64,000 nt of DNA from Nymphaea colorata (taxonomy: Eukaryota; Streptophyta; Magnoliopsida; Nymphaeales; Nymphaeaceae), in the NCBI RefSeq assembly GCF_008831285.2, contig NC_045149.1, positions 20,661,035 through 20,725,034 on the forward strand, written 5' to 3'. Below the pieces are notes generated by a model. It ran no database searches, was not told where the DNA came from, and saw nothing but the letters and a program-made list of their open reading frames with translations. The position numbers and the translations under genes are program-made. Within the stretch, counting starts at the first letter, position 1. Each line of letters starts with the position of its first letter. Below are positions 1-13,502 of the stretch, in pieces.

Positions 1-820
1 TGCAAGTTATCAGCTGTGACATTACAAATTTCATAAAAATAATTATGTCACAGTCACACACATTCTTCAAGAAAATAACATGCATGCACAATAAATAAAG
101 AAATAATCATGTACATAATCTCATGTACCATCATACAGCAACTCCATGATTAAAGGCAGTTCCTGTTAAGCAGCAACTTTGCATGGTTATAAATGATATA
201 TAGCGATAGCATTTAAACATATCCTTAAAAAGCTCTCACATAACCAACTTTTCTTGGCCAAAAAATGAGTCTCAGCATTGAAATGCATCAGAAAGGCATT
301 TATTGAAACTTAAAAACAGCAGAAATGAAGAAAATAAGAAAAACTATAAACAAGCAATTGATTAATACTGAGGCATGCAGTTCATTATTCCCCTTGTGTT
401 TATCATCCAAAATTGTTCAAATCATCACCGCATAAATACAATCATTCTACCCAAAAAAAGAAAAAAAATTATGTAAATGGATGATGCAGTGTATCTGCAT
501 AGCAATAACTATGGAATAAATGAATAAACCTGGAATCAAATTGGCCAATCCATATTGACAAGAAAATAGGATCACATTAGCTAATTGGCCTGCAGATGGG
601 AATCTACAATCACATAATAAATTTTAACAAGATGACATCTAAGTCATTAATATTAACATGCCTTTTGAAACCAGAACTGATTCCCTTAGACTGAAGTTCC
701 AGGTACCATATTGCAGAAATCAACAAGATGTATAAGTTCCATATTGGACAAATATCCATGCAGGTCTTCCCATTTAAATTTTAAACAAAACCAAGAAAAA
801 GTATTGAGTAATTTCTTTAC
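1..820. other. Probable intron of the RelA/SpoT-like gene
   Basis: The last visible exon ends in a GT donor at 819-820 (plus-strand ac), in the middle of the codon after DRLHNMRT. I looked for the expected next exon (a YALP-type start) on the minus strand and found none, so this AT-rich stretch is most likely intron. No other feature seen. Confidence 0.55.
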
Positions 821-3800
821 ATTGTTCTCATGTTATGTAAACGATCTGCAAGTTTAATGAGGACCACACGAGGATCATCAACCATCCCTAAGAGCATAAC
901 TCGTAAATTGTTTGCCTGCAATAAATAAATATAAAGAAGACAAATAGTGAATATGAAAATGTTAAACAGCATTTACCCTTTCATCCATGATGCAATTATA
1001 TTCAGGAATTATTCAATAAAATAGAGATTGAACAACAAAACAAGATTTGGGCACTTTCTCTTTGTATTATTTGTTAACAAGGTTTAGTGAACCCAAAACA
1101 TCATTAAGAGGGGTCTGTTTCAAGTGCTACACTTCAAAATGTCAACAGAAATATTTTCTTTCTTCTGACTGAACCAAAGAGCTATTCCTCCTAGATTAGG
1201 AAACCTGTTGGATGAAGTCTATGCTGCTATTCCCAGATATTCTACTATAAAAGTATTCCCTCTTCTCCCAGAAATGTAGATGGGAAGATGCATTTGCACT
1301 ATAATTTGATGGTGCCTCAGCTTCATGCCATGATATGCTTAGAAGGCTGGAAAACGGCTACATCTGGACTAACAATGCACTAACTATGCTCAAAGTTCAA
1401 ACATCAGAAGACATGGTCCAACAATATCACATTTCAATCTCAAATCCAACTGACTAGCCAGGTCAATGGAGCTCCTGTTTCTTACTTTTGAAAAGAATAA
1501 TATAATCATTTTGGAAGAAATTTTCCATGAAAATATGCTTTACACTCTTTACTAAAAAGATCGGATTTTGAAAACAAGGGTACCGTGATTAAGCTATCGA
1601 ACATCCAGTGATACCAATACAGAAGTAAGCACCATGCAGATTTAAAAACCATCAAAAACCTACAGTATGGCATATCATCAAAAACATCTTACTAGATACT
1701 AGACAAAATTAGATTACAATAGGGTTTTCCCAAATTTTAAGCACCAGTAAATAAGAGCACTTAGAGAGAGAGGATTTTCTTGTCAAGTATGCGACAAAAT
1801 GCATTTCACAAAGGACATCTTAACAAACTGAAGAAATTAAGCAACCCATCAGACTATCCTCTAAATTCACCACAACCACAAGTAAACTAGAACCATCAAG
1901 AGAGGTGACTTCTTTTTACTGCTGGCTTCCTTCCTTTCGGCCAGACAATGGACATTATGCCTTTCCTATGGGAAGGGTAATGGACAATTGAAAGATGACT
2001 TGGGATTTAGTCTTACTACTGAGAGCTCTGAGCATGTACCAGAAAAATGACATAGATGGACGAAAAAATTGTTAACAGATAGAAAAGAACTGCTCAAAGC
2101 CTCAAATGCTCTCAAATAAGAACAGATAGACATATTTAAACAACTTCCACACATTGAGGAGAAACGTGGGGAAAAAGTGCAACACCTTGGACTTATTTTG
2201 AACTATAACCATTCATAGATTAGGAATATTATGCTAAAGGCAACATAAATAACCATCAGAGAGAACCAAACGCAGAGTGAAAGGCAAATGTTTCTCTACC
2301 TCTTCAACCTTTTAATTTAAGAATCAGACATATGAAAGGAATTCTGTTAAAAGCTATGTGGTTGAAAACAGCACTAGGCAGGCTTAGGCGGCAGACCACA
2401 GAGAAGGCTAGGCAAGGCCCAGACAGCACCTGTTCAATTCCAGTGGACATGAAAAAAGAGAAAAAAAAAGTGAAAAAGAGGAAAAAGGGGCAAGGTGAGG
2501 TTCTAAAATTCGCACACCTTAACCAACAAATGAAAGAGAGAACAAAAAAAATATTTAACATTTCCAATTTTTCAGAGATAAAACCTTTAAATAACTAACA
2601 TTTTTTTTATTGGGTCACCTAGATGCCCCAGTTTAGACCCAAAAGCTGGTGCCTGTATGCCTAGGCACAGTTTTGAGTCTTTTGACTACCTAAATCAAAC
2701 GGTGTTGGTCAAAAACATGAAAGCAAAGATGTGAGTGAAGCCTACCCACCCTAAACATCATCTTTCTTCGCCTTTCCAAAAGACTTGGCTTAAAGGGATT
2801 TCAATCAAGACATAGAATAACATTCACCTTGAAGTACCTTCAGAATTTATACAAGATAGTTTGTCTCAAGTATCCAATAAATTATATAAACATTGTGGTC
2901 TATGGCTATCATCTCGTGCCGTAAGTTGCGAAGTCCCGCAACAAGCATAGCCCTCGTGTTTAGTTGCCACCATTGAATTTGGAACTCTTAATGAACTGTC
3001 AATGGCAAGCCAGAAGAAGGTGGAGATGACATCAAATGATTAGCCCTCTTATTGCGTAGGCAGTGGGCACAAAATGTGCTATAATGACCAAGACAATGAG
3101 TCACAATCCTGCAAAGGTAAACTAACTCACGAAACCCATCATTCTCAGTTCAGATTGCAGGCTGCAACTCATCTACATGAAGCCAGACATCTAAATGACA
3201 GAGGTTTAGGTGCAAGTGTAGCTTGGATGTGGCGAGAGAGCAAGTCAACCATGTCAAATGTGGTCAGCTGGACCTGAACAATCTTGTCCACAATGGGTAT
3301 GCTGCTGACCTATGTCACATGGACTCTTCAAAAAAGGAGACGCACCCGTGTCGACACGATGCTAGTGCTGGTGCTGATGCGGGTGCAGCTCCACCACGCA
3401 CCCTAACCGCATTCTTTTTTTATGCATGTTCAAAATATTTTCTATTCTTTTTTTTTCTCTATCCCTTTCTTTCTTTATGTACAATAATAAAAGTAAAAAC
3501 AAAGGAGAGATTAAGCTAAGAAACAAGCTAAAATTATATATATTATGAACACACACATTTATATATAAAAAATAAGTATATTATATATATATACACCTTC
3601 ACCGCATCCGCACCTACACTGATGTAACATAGCTGCTGACTCGGGTCAAGGATGCATCCAACTAGGTCAAAAGTGCAACTGGTCTTTTTGAACCAGAAAT
3701 TAGTCCCAGTCAACATTGACCGAGTGATTTCATCCACTTTTCGTAACAAAAAAAATTAAGGAAGAAATTCTGGGGCAGGTCCAGTTCCCCTTCTCTCTCC

Positions 3801-6800
3801 CACTCTCTCTCTCTCTGTCTCTTTCTCTCTGTAAGAGACCTACATCCAGCCTACAGGATCACCAATCTCTTCCGTTCTTTATTCACTGTTCCATATCATG
3901 GTCAAGTGAACTCTCAAAGTCCTTCTATATTTTCACCTTAGGTGGATATGTTTACGACTATCATACAAAGTATATATGAAATATGCTAAAGCTACTATAA
4001 ACTTCGTATGCTTATTTAAAGAGAGAAATCTGTCACAATATCTTTAAGCTCAAGTTAAATCTGCCATGGAACAGTATGCTCAAATGAGATTATGTAGGCT
4101 AACTACTTAATATGCTCGATACTCTTTCTATATATTCATGGTGCATGCACCCCTCACCTATGTAACATAAACCACAAGTACAGTAGTTAGACACGCCTGC
4201 AGTGTCAGGTAGACAAGGCAAAAGAAGTTTAGGACCAACAACAGAAGAAGAATAACTGCAACTGACATATGCACTGCATAACGTAATGTTTTTCTAAACC
4301 CTTTCAATTATTTGAGACCCTCATGCTCCGATATATAACAGTTGTAATGATTGGAATCATAAATTATTTGCTAAACAGCATTGCAGTAATGTACTATCAA
4401 CTATCAAGTAATAGTTACAAGCTTAATTGTCAAGCGCCTGCTGGGCGCCAGGCAGTGCCTAGCGCCTAGGCAAAAAAGGTGACCTTTTTTTTTTTTTGGT
4501 TTTTTTCAGTTATGTTAACCATTACATAATAAAATTATGTACTTACCGAATGAACTGTAAGCTTCTATTCCAAGGAAAACTTGAAAAACTGTTCTGTTCT
4601 TGTTTACATGACAGATTAACAGTACATTTCCAGCTTGTTTACATACTGGAAAACTGTGTTGTTATGTTCTAGCTGATGAAATAGTTTGATACACAAAAGA
4701 AAACACGTCATTCTTGTTTGCATACTGGACACAATGTTTGCATTTCTTATAGACTATTCTAGTCACAGGCCTCATAGACTATTTCATTTGAATCATTTCA
4801 AACAAAAATCATATCAAATCAGTCCATATAATATACATTACAAGTTTACAACAGATTGTACATATAACATATAATATACATACATGATACAACACACAAA
4901 ACACCCTCACAAATGAGAAAATAAATCTGTATTCAGGTTGCAAAAGTGAGGTCTGCACGTATTTCTCTGATTACTAGACATGCATTAAACAAGAGAAACA
5001 GGTGGTCTTTTTACCATAAACCTAGGTTTTAACATGGGTAAGAAGGCTGGCATAGGTTCCACAAAATATGTTTTAGAGCACATTAGAGATTTAGAAATTC
5101 ATTGGTTTTATAGAATATGTGCTTAACGTATGGCTGAAACTTCCATTTGATGAGTTGATATAGGATGCGTAACTAACGTACAGCAAACTGTACTTAAAGA
5201 ACAGAAATTGTATAATACAACTGCATATATGCCATATAATATAAGTGTATACGGTATAACAGCGTATAATAAAATTACAGGACTTAATTTGAAAAGAAGA
5301 TGACTTTTCACTTTCCCATGGACTAGGCATGCTAGCGCCTAGTCCAGCCTAGGCTCCAGTCTAATATCTATTGCCTTAGTGATGGACTTAGGCGATGGGT
5401 GTGGACTCACGCCTACGCGTGGACTAGTCCATGCCTTAACAACTAAGGTCACAAGAAGTTACTATACCAGAAGGCTTTCAGTTTCTTGTCCACAACCTCA
5501 AAGGTAAAGAGAGAGAGAGAGGGAGGTCCTTATGCAAGGGGAAATCACTCTAAAGAGGTACAACAAACATATCATCATATATTCCTTAAATAGCAAAAAA
5601 ATTCAGAAAAAGTACCTCTTTAGCACTAAGGAAATCACGTGTCACATTTGTCCTCCGATGCCTCCGCAAAAGCTGCACAAGGTAAACTTGAAAATAAAGA
5701 AGAGATGGTAAGAATCCTTAATATACTACTTCGCATAGAACACATCTATAGGAAGAGAGCAGTTGGAAACGTCTTCCACGAAAATGGCTCAACAAATGCG
5801 ATGATGGTATTATCAGATTCCAACAGCTAGGCATATGCACACAAATGCTCATGAACTTGTGCATGTAGGTATGTCAACTTTTCAAAAGGATAGTAATATT
5901 AAATGCATGAATTTGTACCTTTCTAGTTTACCATCACAACATCCATCCAGTTACCTCTTGTCAATATGCTACATTTTTTAAGTTCTGGTGATATTCACGA
6001 TAATAGCTATGCAACGTGATGTGCTAGTGTCTGCTAATTGTAACATCAAGAGACCACGAAATTAACTCTTGGTAACATATTGTAAGTTTCCCAAATTTAG
6101 TGATATGCACTTAGTTGTCAAGACGCCCAGGCGCTGCCTGGCGCCTTGGCGGGATTAGGAGCGCCTAGGCAAAAAAGATGACCTTTTCTTTTTTGGGGTT
6201 TTTTTAGTTATGTTAACCACTACATAATAAAATTATGTACTTACAGACTGAACTGTAAGCTTCTATTCCCAGTAAAACTTGAAAAATTGTCAGTACATAT
6301 AATATACATTACAAGTTTGCAACAGATTGTAGATAGAACATATAATATGTATATAACACAGAAAACACCCTCACAAATAAGAAAATAAATCTGCATTCAG
6401 ATTGAAAAAGTGAGGTCGGCAGGTATTTCTCTGATTACTAGACACGCATTAAACAAGAGAAACTGGTGGTCTTTTTACCATAAACCTAGATTCCAACATG
6501 GGTTAGAAGGCTGGCATAGGTTCCACAAAATATGTTTTAGAGCACACAAGATATATACAGAAATTCATTGGTTTTATAGAATATGTACTTAACGTATGGC
6601 TGAAACTTCCACTTGATGAGTTGATATAGAATATGTAATTAACGTACAGCAAACTGTACTTAAATAACAGAAATTAAATAATATAACTGCATATAATATA
6701 TGTATATATGGTATAACAGTGTATAATAAAATTACATGACTTAATTTGAAGGGAAGGTGACTTTTCACCTTCCCATAGACTAGGCATCAGTCTAACACCT

Positions 6801-9046
6801 GTCGCCTAAGTGATGGACTTATGCGACGGGTGTGGACTCACGCCTAGGCATGGACTAGTCCATTCCTTAACAACTAAGGATATTCATGATAAATGCTATA
6901 CAATATGTGGATGTACAAGTCTGCATACAAATATTTAACACAATAAATTAATTAGTTAATTAAAAAAAAATTTACTATTTCTCCTGTTCATACCATTTCC
7001 ACGGACAACTGTACAATACGAGACGCATAAAATTGTTGTTTCAGTCAATGCATTGTGGGTACAGAACAGTACCTGATTAATGTAGCTTAGTCTTGAAACA
7101 CTAGATACCAGCTTTGCAACATCCTCACCAAATTCATCCTGCACGTTCTGCAGGTTTTCTCCTGCATCATCTATTACATCATGAAGAATTCCCGCTACAA
7201 CCGTATTTATTGCCTGGAAATTGATATGCCTGGAAGCAGATAAGAAAACGGGGACATATTTTGACAAAATAAAGTTGCAATCTTGAAATGAAAGCAGCAT
7301 ACCCTTTCACCTTCTGCAGGAACTAAGGCTGCTAAGATCTTTCCTGTATGTACACAGTGACTTAGATAAGGCTCTCCTGTTTTCCTTAATTGACCGCTAT
7401 GAGCTCTTCTTGCAAAGGCAATAGCCTTCTGAACCTGCCGTCAGTCCAAACTATTAGCAACCAGCAACTGGAAGAATGTCCACATCGTTAACGATAAAAG
7501 AATGAAACCAAAACCTTCGCAGCAGCAAATATGGGGTACCCGGTGACATCAACTCCATCCAATACAAGTGACTCTGCAGTTCAGGATAAGAACTAAGAAA
7601 TATTCTTTTACCAAAGTAAGAAAAATAAAATAAAATAAAATATTTAAGGGAAAAAGTGTAATATTAATACCATCGAATTATGAAAGAAAATAGTGATACC
7701 CAGAAAAATAACTGGAGTCGCTGTTCTCCAACATCCACACACTGCTTTCTAACTCACCCCTCAATCTCAAAGACCACCATCGTCTACTTTGAACAGTTCT
7801 CAAAGGCCTAGGCTAAGCAAAACGTATATTAGTACGAGAAACTGTGGGTCCCAAAGTTAAATTGATAAGAGCACAAGATGGCCTTCCTTCGCAACCCTCC
7901 AAGGAGCAGGCCACTAAATGGCCCTGCCTGCTGAAAGATAATCGCCAGACGAGCCTCAATTACCATGTCTTCTGAGGACATCACCATGGGAAAGCTCAGG
8001 AATTAGCGGGACGGGTTTAAGATTTCGTCGAAGGTCTACCTTATTGCCTTTCACAAATCCTTCCTTGGTACCCGATCTCCATCTTATCCGACTTCCTTCA
8101 TGATGTTAACTTCGAAATCCAATACAGTGCTAAGAAACTGGAACCAGAATTATCTCAAAACTTGCAGTGCTCCACTCCAACAAATAAAATAAAATTTAAA
8201 CGCAACCGTACAGACACATACAAAACAAGCTGAATCTATACATCTAGAAACTATGACCATGAAAAGGAATCCGATTTCAGCCATGGACTGTAAGCACTAA
8301 AATTGCCGTCAATTGATGACCGATCTCTATGGAACTGAAGGCATAATGCATTTGATGGCCGACTCAATTTCACTCTTCAGACTCGGGCTGCGGCCAATTG
8401 CTAAAAGTCCCTCGACATAATGGAAATGCCTTAAGATTCACTATCCCGACATTTCAGCTCAATTTGCACAAGTTGGTACGCAAAAAAATTCAATCTAAGA
8501 GTCAGTCCAAACAACCATCCTCACTCTTAATAACACAATCAAGCACGAACCAGAAATGCAATCAAAACACTACCCACGTTCATCAAATAAACAAAAACAA
8601 CTGAAAAAAAAAGTTCTAGCGGGTGCAAGAAGCCTAAGCATTATCTGCATTTATCAAGGAACGCGGAGGGAGGGAACCTAATCGTACGATGGGGAAGCAG
8701 ACAGGAAAATAAGACGCCGGAAACAAATACCCGGTTGATCCTCCTGCTTTGGCCACAAGAAATCCACCTTGGTCGAGAGGCACGCCCCAGAGGCGATCGC
8801 GACCGCTGTGACGGCCACCTGCGCGAGCGCGGACGCGACGCCCGAGTGAGTCGTCGACCCCGAGGCGGTCGCAATGACGGAGTTGAGGGAAGTAGCGGCG
8901 AGCCTGGGGTCGAGGACGCACCGGAAGACGCCGCTTCTGAGAGCCCGACTGAAAGTCCGGTGGTGGTGGAGTCTCCTCAGCCGTCTGGGAAGTCGATCGG
9001 AGCCGCGAAGGACGGACCGATGCCCCAACTGCATCCGCCCCAACAT
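821..9046 (-). CDS. RelA/SpoT-homologue-like protein (HD hydrolase part), 5' portion, cut by left window edge
   Basis: Enzyme family that makes or breaks (p)ppGpp, in plants in plastids. Minus-strand exons in order: 8731-9046, 7515-7573, 7303-7434, 7073-7213, 5616-5672, 821-915; all junctions keep frame, about 266 codons. Exon 1 gives an Arg/Ser-rich, acid-poor leader (plausible plastid transit peptide), then KVDFLWPK near residue 90. The HD domain runs from about residue 126. H151 (PYLSH), H180-D181 (LHDVIDD) and D259 (ADRLHNM) match the four metal ligands known in bacterial Rel hydrolase domains, so the hydrolase site looks intact. The synthetase and C-terminal domains lie outside the window. 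First in-frame ATG is at 9046. The 4.7-kb intron 916-5615 and the 1.4-kb intron 5673-7072 each hold an hAT-like element. Sequence is closest, from memory, to the plant subgroup with LLRRHRR and [12 protein letters not shown], not to RSH2/3; I do not assign an RSH number. Confidence 0.9.
4422..5447. mobile_element. Non-autonomous hAT-like element, copy 1 (1026 bp), in RelA/SpoT-like intron
   Basis: Ends are inverted: cttaattgtcaag at the left, and at the right ccttaacaactaag. It is flanked by an 8-bp target duplication with one mismatch (gttacaag 4414-4421, gtcacaag 5448-5455), as expected for hAT. Subterminal stretches are rich in GCGCC and CCTAGGC palindromes. No transposase reading frame is present. 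Copy 2 at 6110-6878 is closely similar but lacks about 230 bp (roughly 4588-4820 here). Confidence 0.8.
6110..6878. mobile_element. Non-autonomous hAT-like element, copy 2 (769 bp), in the next intron upstream
   Basis: Same family and same orientation as copy 1. Ends cttagttgtcaag and ccttaacaactaag are inverted repeats. The 8-bp target duplication has one mismatch: gatatgca 6102-6109 and gatattca 6879-6886. It lies in the intron between RelA/SpoT-like exons 7073-7213 and 5616-5672, and contains no transposase frame. Confidence 0.8.
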
Positions 9047-9768
9047 TGTCGCCCTCCTTCTCCCTCCCTCGCCCTAATTCCACAGTCACGGAAAGAGAGA
9101 ATGAGAGGACGAAGACGCGAGGGAGAAGAAGTTCTGTGGTGGAGGAGTCCGAGCTAACCGATTGCAGATAGACGACGAAGTTCTTTGGGTTCCTTTTTAT
9201 TTTTAACGGTGGGAGTTGGCGGTGAAAGGAGATATGAATTCACTCAAATACCCTCACTTTATGGGTAATTTACATCCACTTGTGACAAAAATGTCGTCAC
9301 CGTAAGGGTGATTTAGGAAATTACTCTTCGTGGTAGTCATATCGGCCCAACACGTGCGCGGGAATGGGTTCGCGCGGTTTTACTTAATTCTCCAAAGCAC
9401 CCTTAATTTGAGAATAATTTTACGGCTAGAAGAGGTTGGTGAAGGATGAAGAGGTATGGGTATTTTCGGAATGAAGCCAAACGCGAAATGAGAGAAATGG
9501 TGGATATGAAGGCAGGAGATTGAAAAAGGAAAAACATTACAATATTGTTTATATATAATTTTTTTTTCTCCATTTTTACCTTACCAATGTGATTTGTGAA
9601 ATTGGTGTATCTCTAATATTTTTATTTTTTTTATTTTTACCTCATTATAAAATTGGTGTATCTATGTGAAAAAAAAAACCTCCAAAGCTTTTTCATTCTT
9701 GTTTTCACTATTTGTGACAAAGAATAATAATAGTCTACCTTTACCTTTCAACTTAAGTATCAAATAAG

Positions 9769-9860
9769 AATCAAACTAAAAACATGTTTTTCGCATGTCC
9801 CAGCGTGTGTCATAAAAATCAAACTAAAAACATGTCTTTCGCATGTCCCAGGGTGTTCCT
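9769..9860. repeat. 48-bp direct duplication
   Basis: The segment beginning aatcaaactaaaaacatg at 9769 recurs at 9817 with only a few changes, including the shared core cgcatgtccca. Period 48 bp, two copies. Confidence 0.8.
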
Positions 9861-10884
9861 TGAAGTTGCAAAACTGAAGTACCTAAAATTTGATTTTTGA
9901 CTTAAAAAAGTGTATCAACCAATTTATTTGTCATCGACAAATTAATTATGAAAAATGCATCAAATTTACTTCATCATGTTTAATCACATAAGATATAAGT
10001 AAGTCTATCAATATTGTTTGTAGTCCATTATTTTATATATTTTAATTTTTTTATTTATTTATTTCTCACATTCTAGCAACATGATTGTATTATTTTGCAA
10101 ACTTTTTTTCTCTTGTAATTGCGTGGGTGGCCTTTGGCATTTCTAGGACACTTCTGGTTAAGAATAAAATATATAAATATTTTTGTTGATAAAATTCACT
10201 CATGTTTGTTAATAACTAATTTCACGAAGAGGAAAACAAGGTTATCTTTTGTCTTAAAACAAATAAGGGGATCTGAAATGATATTATGGACAGTCGATAT
10301 TAGTTTCTAAGAAAACTTTAAACCTTGCTGTGTTACTAAACATAAATGATGGGTATAGACTTATAATCTACAACAAATGTAGACATTAATAGCTAAAAAG
10401 TGAAGATCAAACTTACTTTGACAACCTTTTAGATAAAAATAGATACATATAATAAATCATGCCATGTCTTAAACCCTTATCTTAGTTATTGACTCTCAAG
10501 CACTTCGGTTTTGATGTTTTCTGAAAATTAATCGGTTAAATAAATTTGATCATGAGGTATTTAAAATTCATTGTCTTGCTTATTGCAATCCATAATCAAT
10601 GATCTATAGTAGATGGTTATATTTATTAAACAAAATATAAACAAGGACCCATACGGAATATGTTTGGAAAGAGAAAGGAGAGAGTAATAATATATACATA
10701 CATATATGCATATATATATAGAGAGAGAATTTGAAACAAGCTGGCTATTTTTATGGTTTTTTTTTGTGTCACTAAAAACCTTCATCAAAAGTGCATTATG
10801 TCGTTAAAAACTATGGCTAAGCAACTGGTTGTTGCCAATATGCCTTTCGCAACACAAAAGGAAAACTATTGACTACATAAGTAG

Positions 10885-10886
<2 letters not shown>

Positions 10887-10951
<65 letters not shown>
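10887..10951. repeat. (TA)n microsatellite
   Basis: About 65 bp of uninterrupted TA dinucleotides. Confidence 0.95.
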
Positions 10952-10953
<2 letters not shown>

Positions 10954-11250
10954 TGATGTACATTATATGTTGTTGGATTATTAAAATTTCAAATTTTGTT
11001 GCTAATAAAAGCCATTAAAACAGTGTTAGCCTCAGTTTATATTGCAGTGACAGCTTATGATGGCAATAGTGATGATCATATATGCCGTTTTTAGCAATAT
11101 ATATATTTTTAATTTTAATCATTTGGTGATTATTCAGCAAGAGATAGAGAGAGAGAGAGAGACAAAGACCAGTTGCTACTAGACCCTCATATACCATACT
11201 CAATGGAATCATCTAATTCTAATAAAATCATATGGTCAAGTTATTTATTT

Positions 11251-11570
11251 GAGGATGTTTGGACCACCTCAAAACCTGTTTTTTGAAAACCACTTTTTTC
11301 AAAACAGAGTTTTCTTCATGTTTTTAATAACCTAATTGGGGGGCCATTTTTCAGCACTATTCATCTTGCTTTGGAAATATCTCAACAACCTTGGTCGTAA
11401 ATAATGTTATGATGTAAAACTCATTTTTTGTCATCCAAGTTTCAAAAAGTGAAAACCTGGTTTCTGTCAGGTCATCTAAACATAAAAACTACGTTCATTA
11501 AAAAAAATTAGTTTTCACAAAACCAGATTTTCAAAAAATCATTTTTTCATAGTGTCATCCAAACGCAACC
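11251..11570. mobile_element. MITE-like element with GTTTGGAT-type ends
   Basis: Left end gatgtttggaccacc and right end gtgtcatccaaacgcaacc form imperfect inverted repeats. The inside is AT-rich with cAAAACC/GGTTTT blocks in both orientations. The same ends occur at 30932, 56949 and 57412, so this is a dispersed family. I could not define a target duplication with confidence. Confidence 0.5.
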
Positions 11571-12008
11571 TTTATTTTTTTTCCCCACAATCAAACACGC
11601 CCTTTTAACGTTTTTAATAATTGCAGTTATTTATTTATTTTTAGTTTTTTTGGTTGTTTAGAATAGCAATATCGAGAAATTGAGAATTTTTCTTTTATGG
11701 GGATATTGTTTCCTCATGATTTTAAAAGGTTCAATTTTCAAGATTTCAAGTTCTTATTTAACAGTTTTTATGAAACTTGCGGCATTTACTAGAAAAGTAA
11801 AAAAGTGTGTGTGTGTGTGTGTGTGTGTGTTAAGTACAAGGTACAGTGGAAAAAGAAAGATGTACTAATTGCCTTCCGATCAATTAAACGGACTCGTAGA
11901 ATCGGCCCGTTACCCGATTCGATTCTGAAACTGAATTTAACAACATTCTGAAGCACAATATCGTTAACGCGTTAGTAAAGACACGACGATTCTTTCGCGT
12001 TCACTACG

Positions 12009-12016
12009 TATAAAAG
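12009..12016 (+). promoter_or_regulatory. TATA box of the cupin gene
   Basis: TATAAAAG followed by a purine-rich leader with a GT donor at 12095 (agag|gtaaca). The matching acceptor is acag at 13481-13484, 18 bp before the ATG. This predicts a short non-coding first exon (about 12040-12094) and a leader intron 12095-13484. Confidence 0.6.
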
Positions 12017-13502
12017 CCCCGTCATCCACTCAGCCGCTCCTCAGGCGGGAGGAAGAGAAACAGAAGAGGAGACGCAAGAACTTGTGAGAAAGAGGTAACA
12101 AATTATCGACGTATCTTTCGCTTACCTAAGAATCTGAACTCTGCCATTTATTTGCCCGCTCCCCAAAAGAAACTTGCACTTTCTACTGAATCTGTTGGAT
12201 AAGGTCCTCCATGGTCGTTTTTCATCAGCTTTCTCTTTGTTTCTTGGTTCAACCCTTATTCTTTTGCATTTTGCTGTGCGACTGTCAGAATAACCATGGG
12301 AAATGCATTTAGGAAGGAAACTCTGGGGTTTAGGAAAGATTTGGAGTCCATAGTATGGTGCCTCTCCTACATAAGTTCGTCGGGCCCGAGTTTCAATAGG
12401 TAAAATAACCTGTATGGAATGATTAGTGCCGCTTCCTGCTGTAATTGCAGAGTTGAGTGAACATGTACTTGACAGGCTTAGAATAACTATCTTCGCGTGC
12501 ATGTAACTGGAGTTTGTTGATTTTATGTAGTTATTTTTGGGGATTCATTTATGATAACCATATGGGTGTTATGTAATGATGCTTTTATGCCATCTTATGC
12601 AAGATATCAGACAGTAGCGTTTGTCATCAGTTGCTTACATGTTATTCTTATTTCTTCTTCCTTAAAAAACTAAAAGCTGATCATACTTTGCTTTCTAAGG
12701 AATTATACATCTCTTGCCTGACCAAGCTTGATGCGAATACCCCACAGAAAAGGGACGTTGTAAAAGCTCTCTTGAATCGTATTCTGAATAATCTCTTGAA
12801 ATGTTCTTTCTTCTTTTTGGTTGTTCACGAGATTAGCTCTTTTCCCTTTCTTTGGAGGATCATAGTTACCGGTAGCCATTGCCTTCTTATATGGAGTCTT
12901 GTTTGATGCATTTTCCATCCGTGGATCTGCCACCCTTTCCTGTTCTATTTTAGGCATGCGTAATACATGTTCCTTCTGGATCAACGACAGCTTCAACTTC
13001 TTTGTTCACAACCCTTGGATTTTCTTGATCTTATTAGTTCTTGATTTGATGTCATCTGTATCTTTTTTCGTTGAGTGCGCTGCTTTGTTTTACAATAATG
13101 ATATTGATGCCGTAAGTGCACTAGTCACCAAGTGCACATGATTATCGTCCCCAATAGGTTCATGTGTTCTCAGCTAATAAATAATAATACCAGATGGCGT
13201 ATTATGAGACAGCATTATGTTTATTTGCTTCAGCAGTTTTATTTTATAATTCACATCGAAACCTGTGTTCCTGATAGTGTTGGAAGTTTAACTTTTAGTT
13301 GGTTAATAGCATTACTGTTATTTGTCTCAAAATTTCTTTGGATGTATATTGGGACCTCTTTCCTCAGATGGCATCAGACGTTTGGTTTTAGTTGGTTGAT
13401 ACCATTACCTTGATTTGCTTCAGCAGTCCTTATCTCAAGATTTTCTTTAATAATGTATCTTGAAACCTCTTCCTCTCAATACAGGAGGTGAAAGCCAGAG
13501 CA

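Larger units (their letters stand above)
9047..12008. other. Intergenic, AT-rich; microsatellites, a MITE and a 48-bp duplication
   Basis: Upstream of the RelA/SpoT-like gene (minus) and of the cupin gene (plus). GC is high just above 9047 and falls sharply beyond about 9400. It holds a direct duplication at 9769-9860, a (TA)n run at 10887-10951, a MITE-like element at 11251-11570 and a (GT)n run at 11805-11830. I see no convincing coding region. Confidence 0.6.

Noticed and set aside
2332-2598. Lys-rich 88-residue plus-strand frame
   Set aside because: Low-complexity A-rich DNA inside the 4.7-kb RelA/SpoT-like intron; no homology.
821-9046. Assignment of the RelA/SpoT-like gene to Arabidopsis RSH1, RSH2/3 or CRSH
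   Set aside because: The visible part covers only the leader and HD domain, and the motifs do not match RSH2/3 or EF-hand CRSH. The subgroup needs the missing C-terminal part.
8735-9157. Plus-strand 140-residue Arg-rich open frame
   Set aside because: It is the GC-rich antisense of RelA/SpoT-like exon 1 and shows no family resemblance.
12122-12502. 126-residue minus-strand open frame
   Set aside because: It lies in the predicted leader intron of the cupin gene, with no homology or splice support.
13488-13502. GTG start five codons before the cupin ATG
   Set aside because: It directly follows an intron acceptor in the leader, and eukaryotic initiation at GTG is unlikely when an ATG is adjacent.
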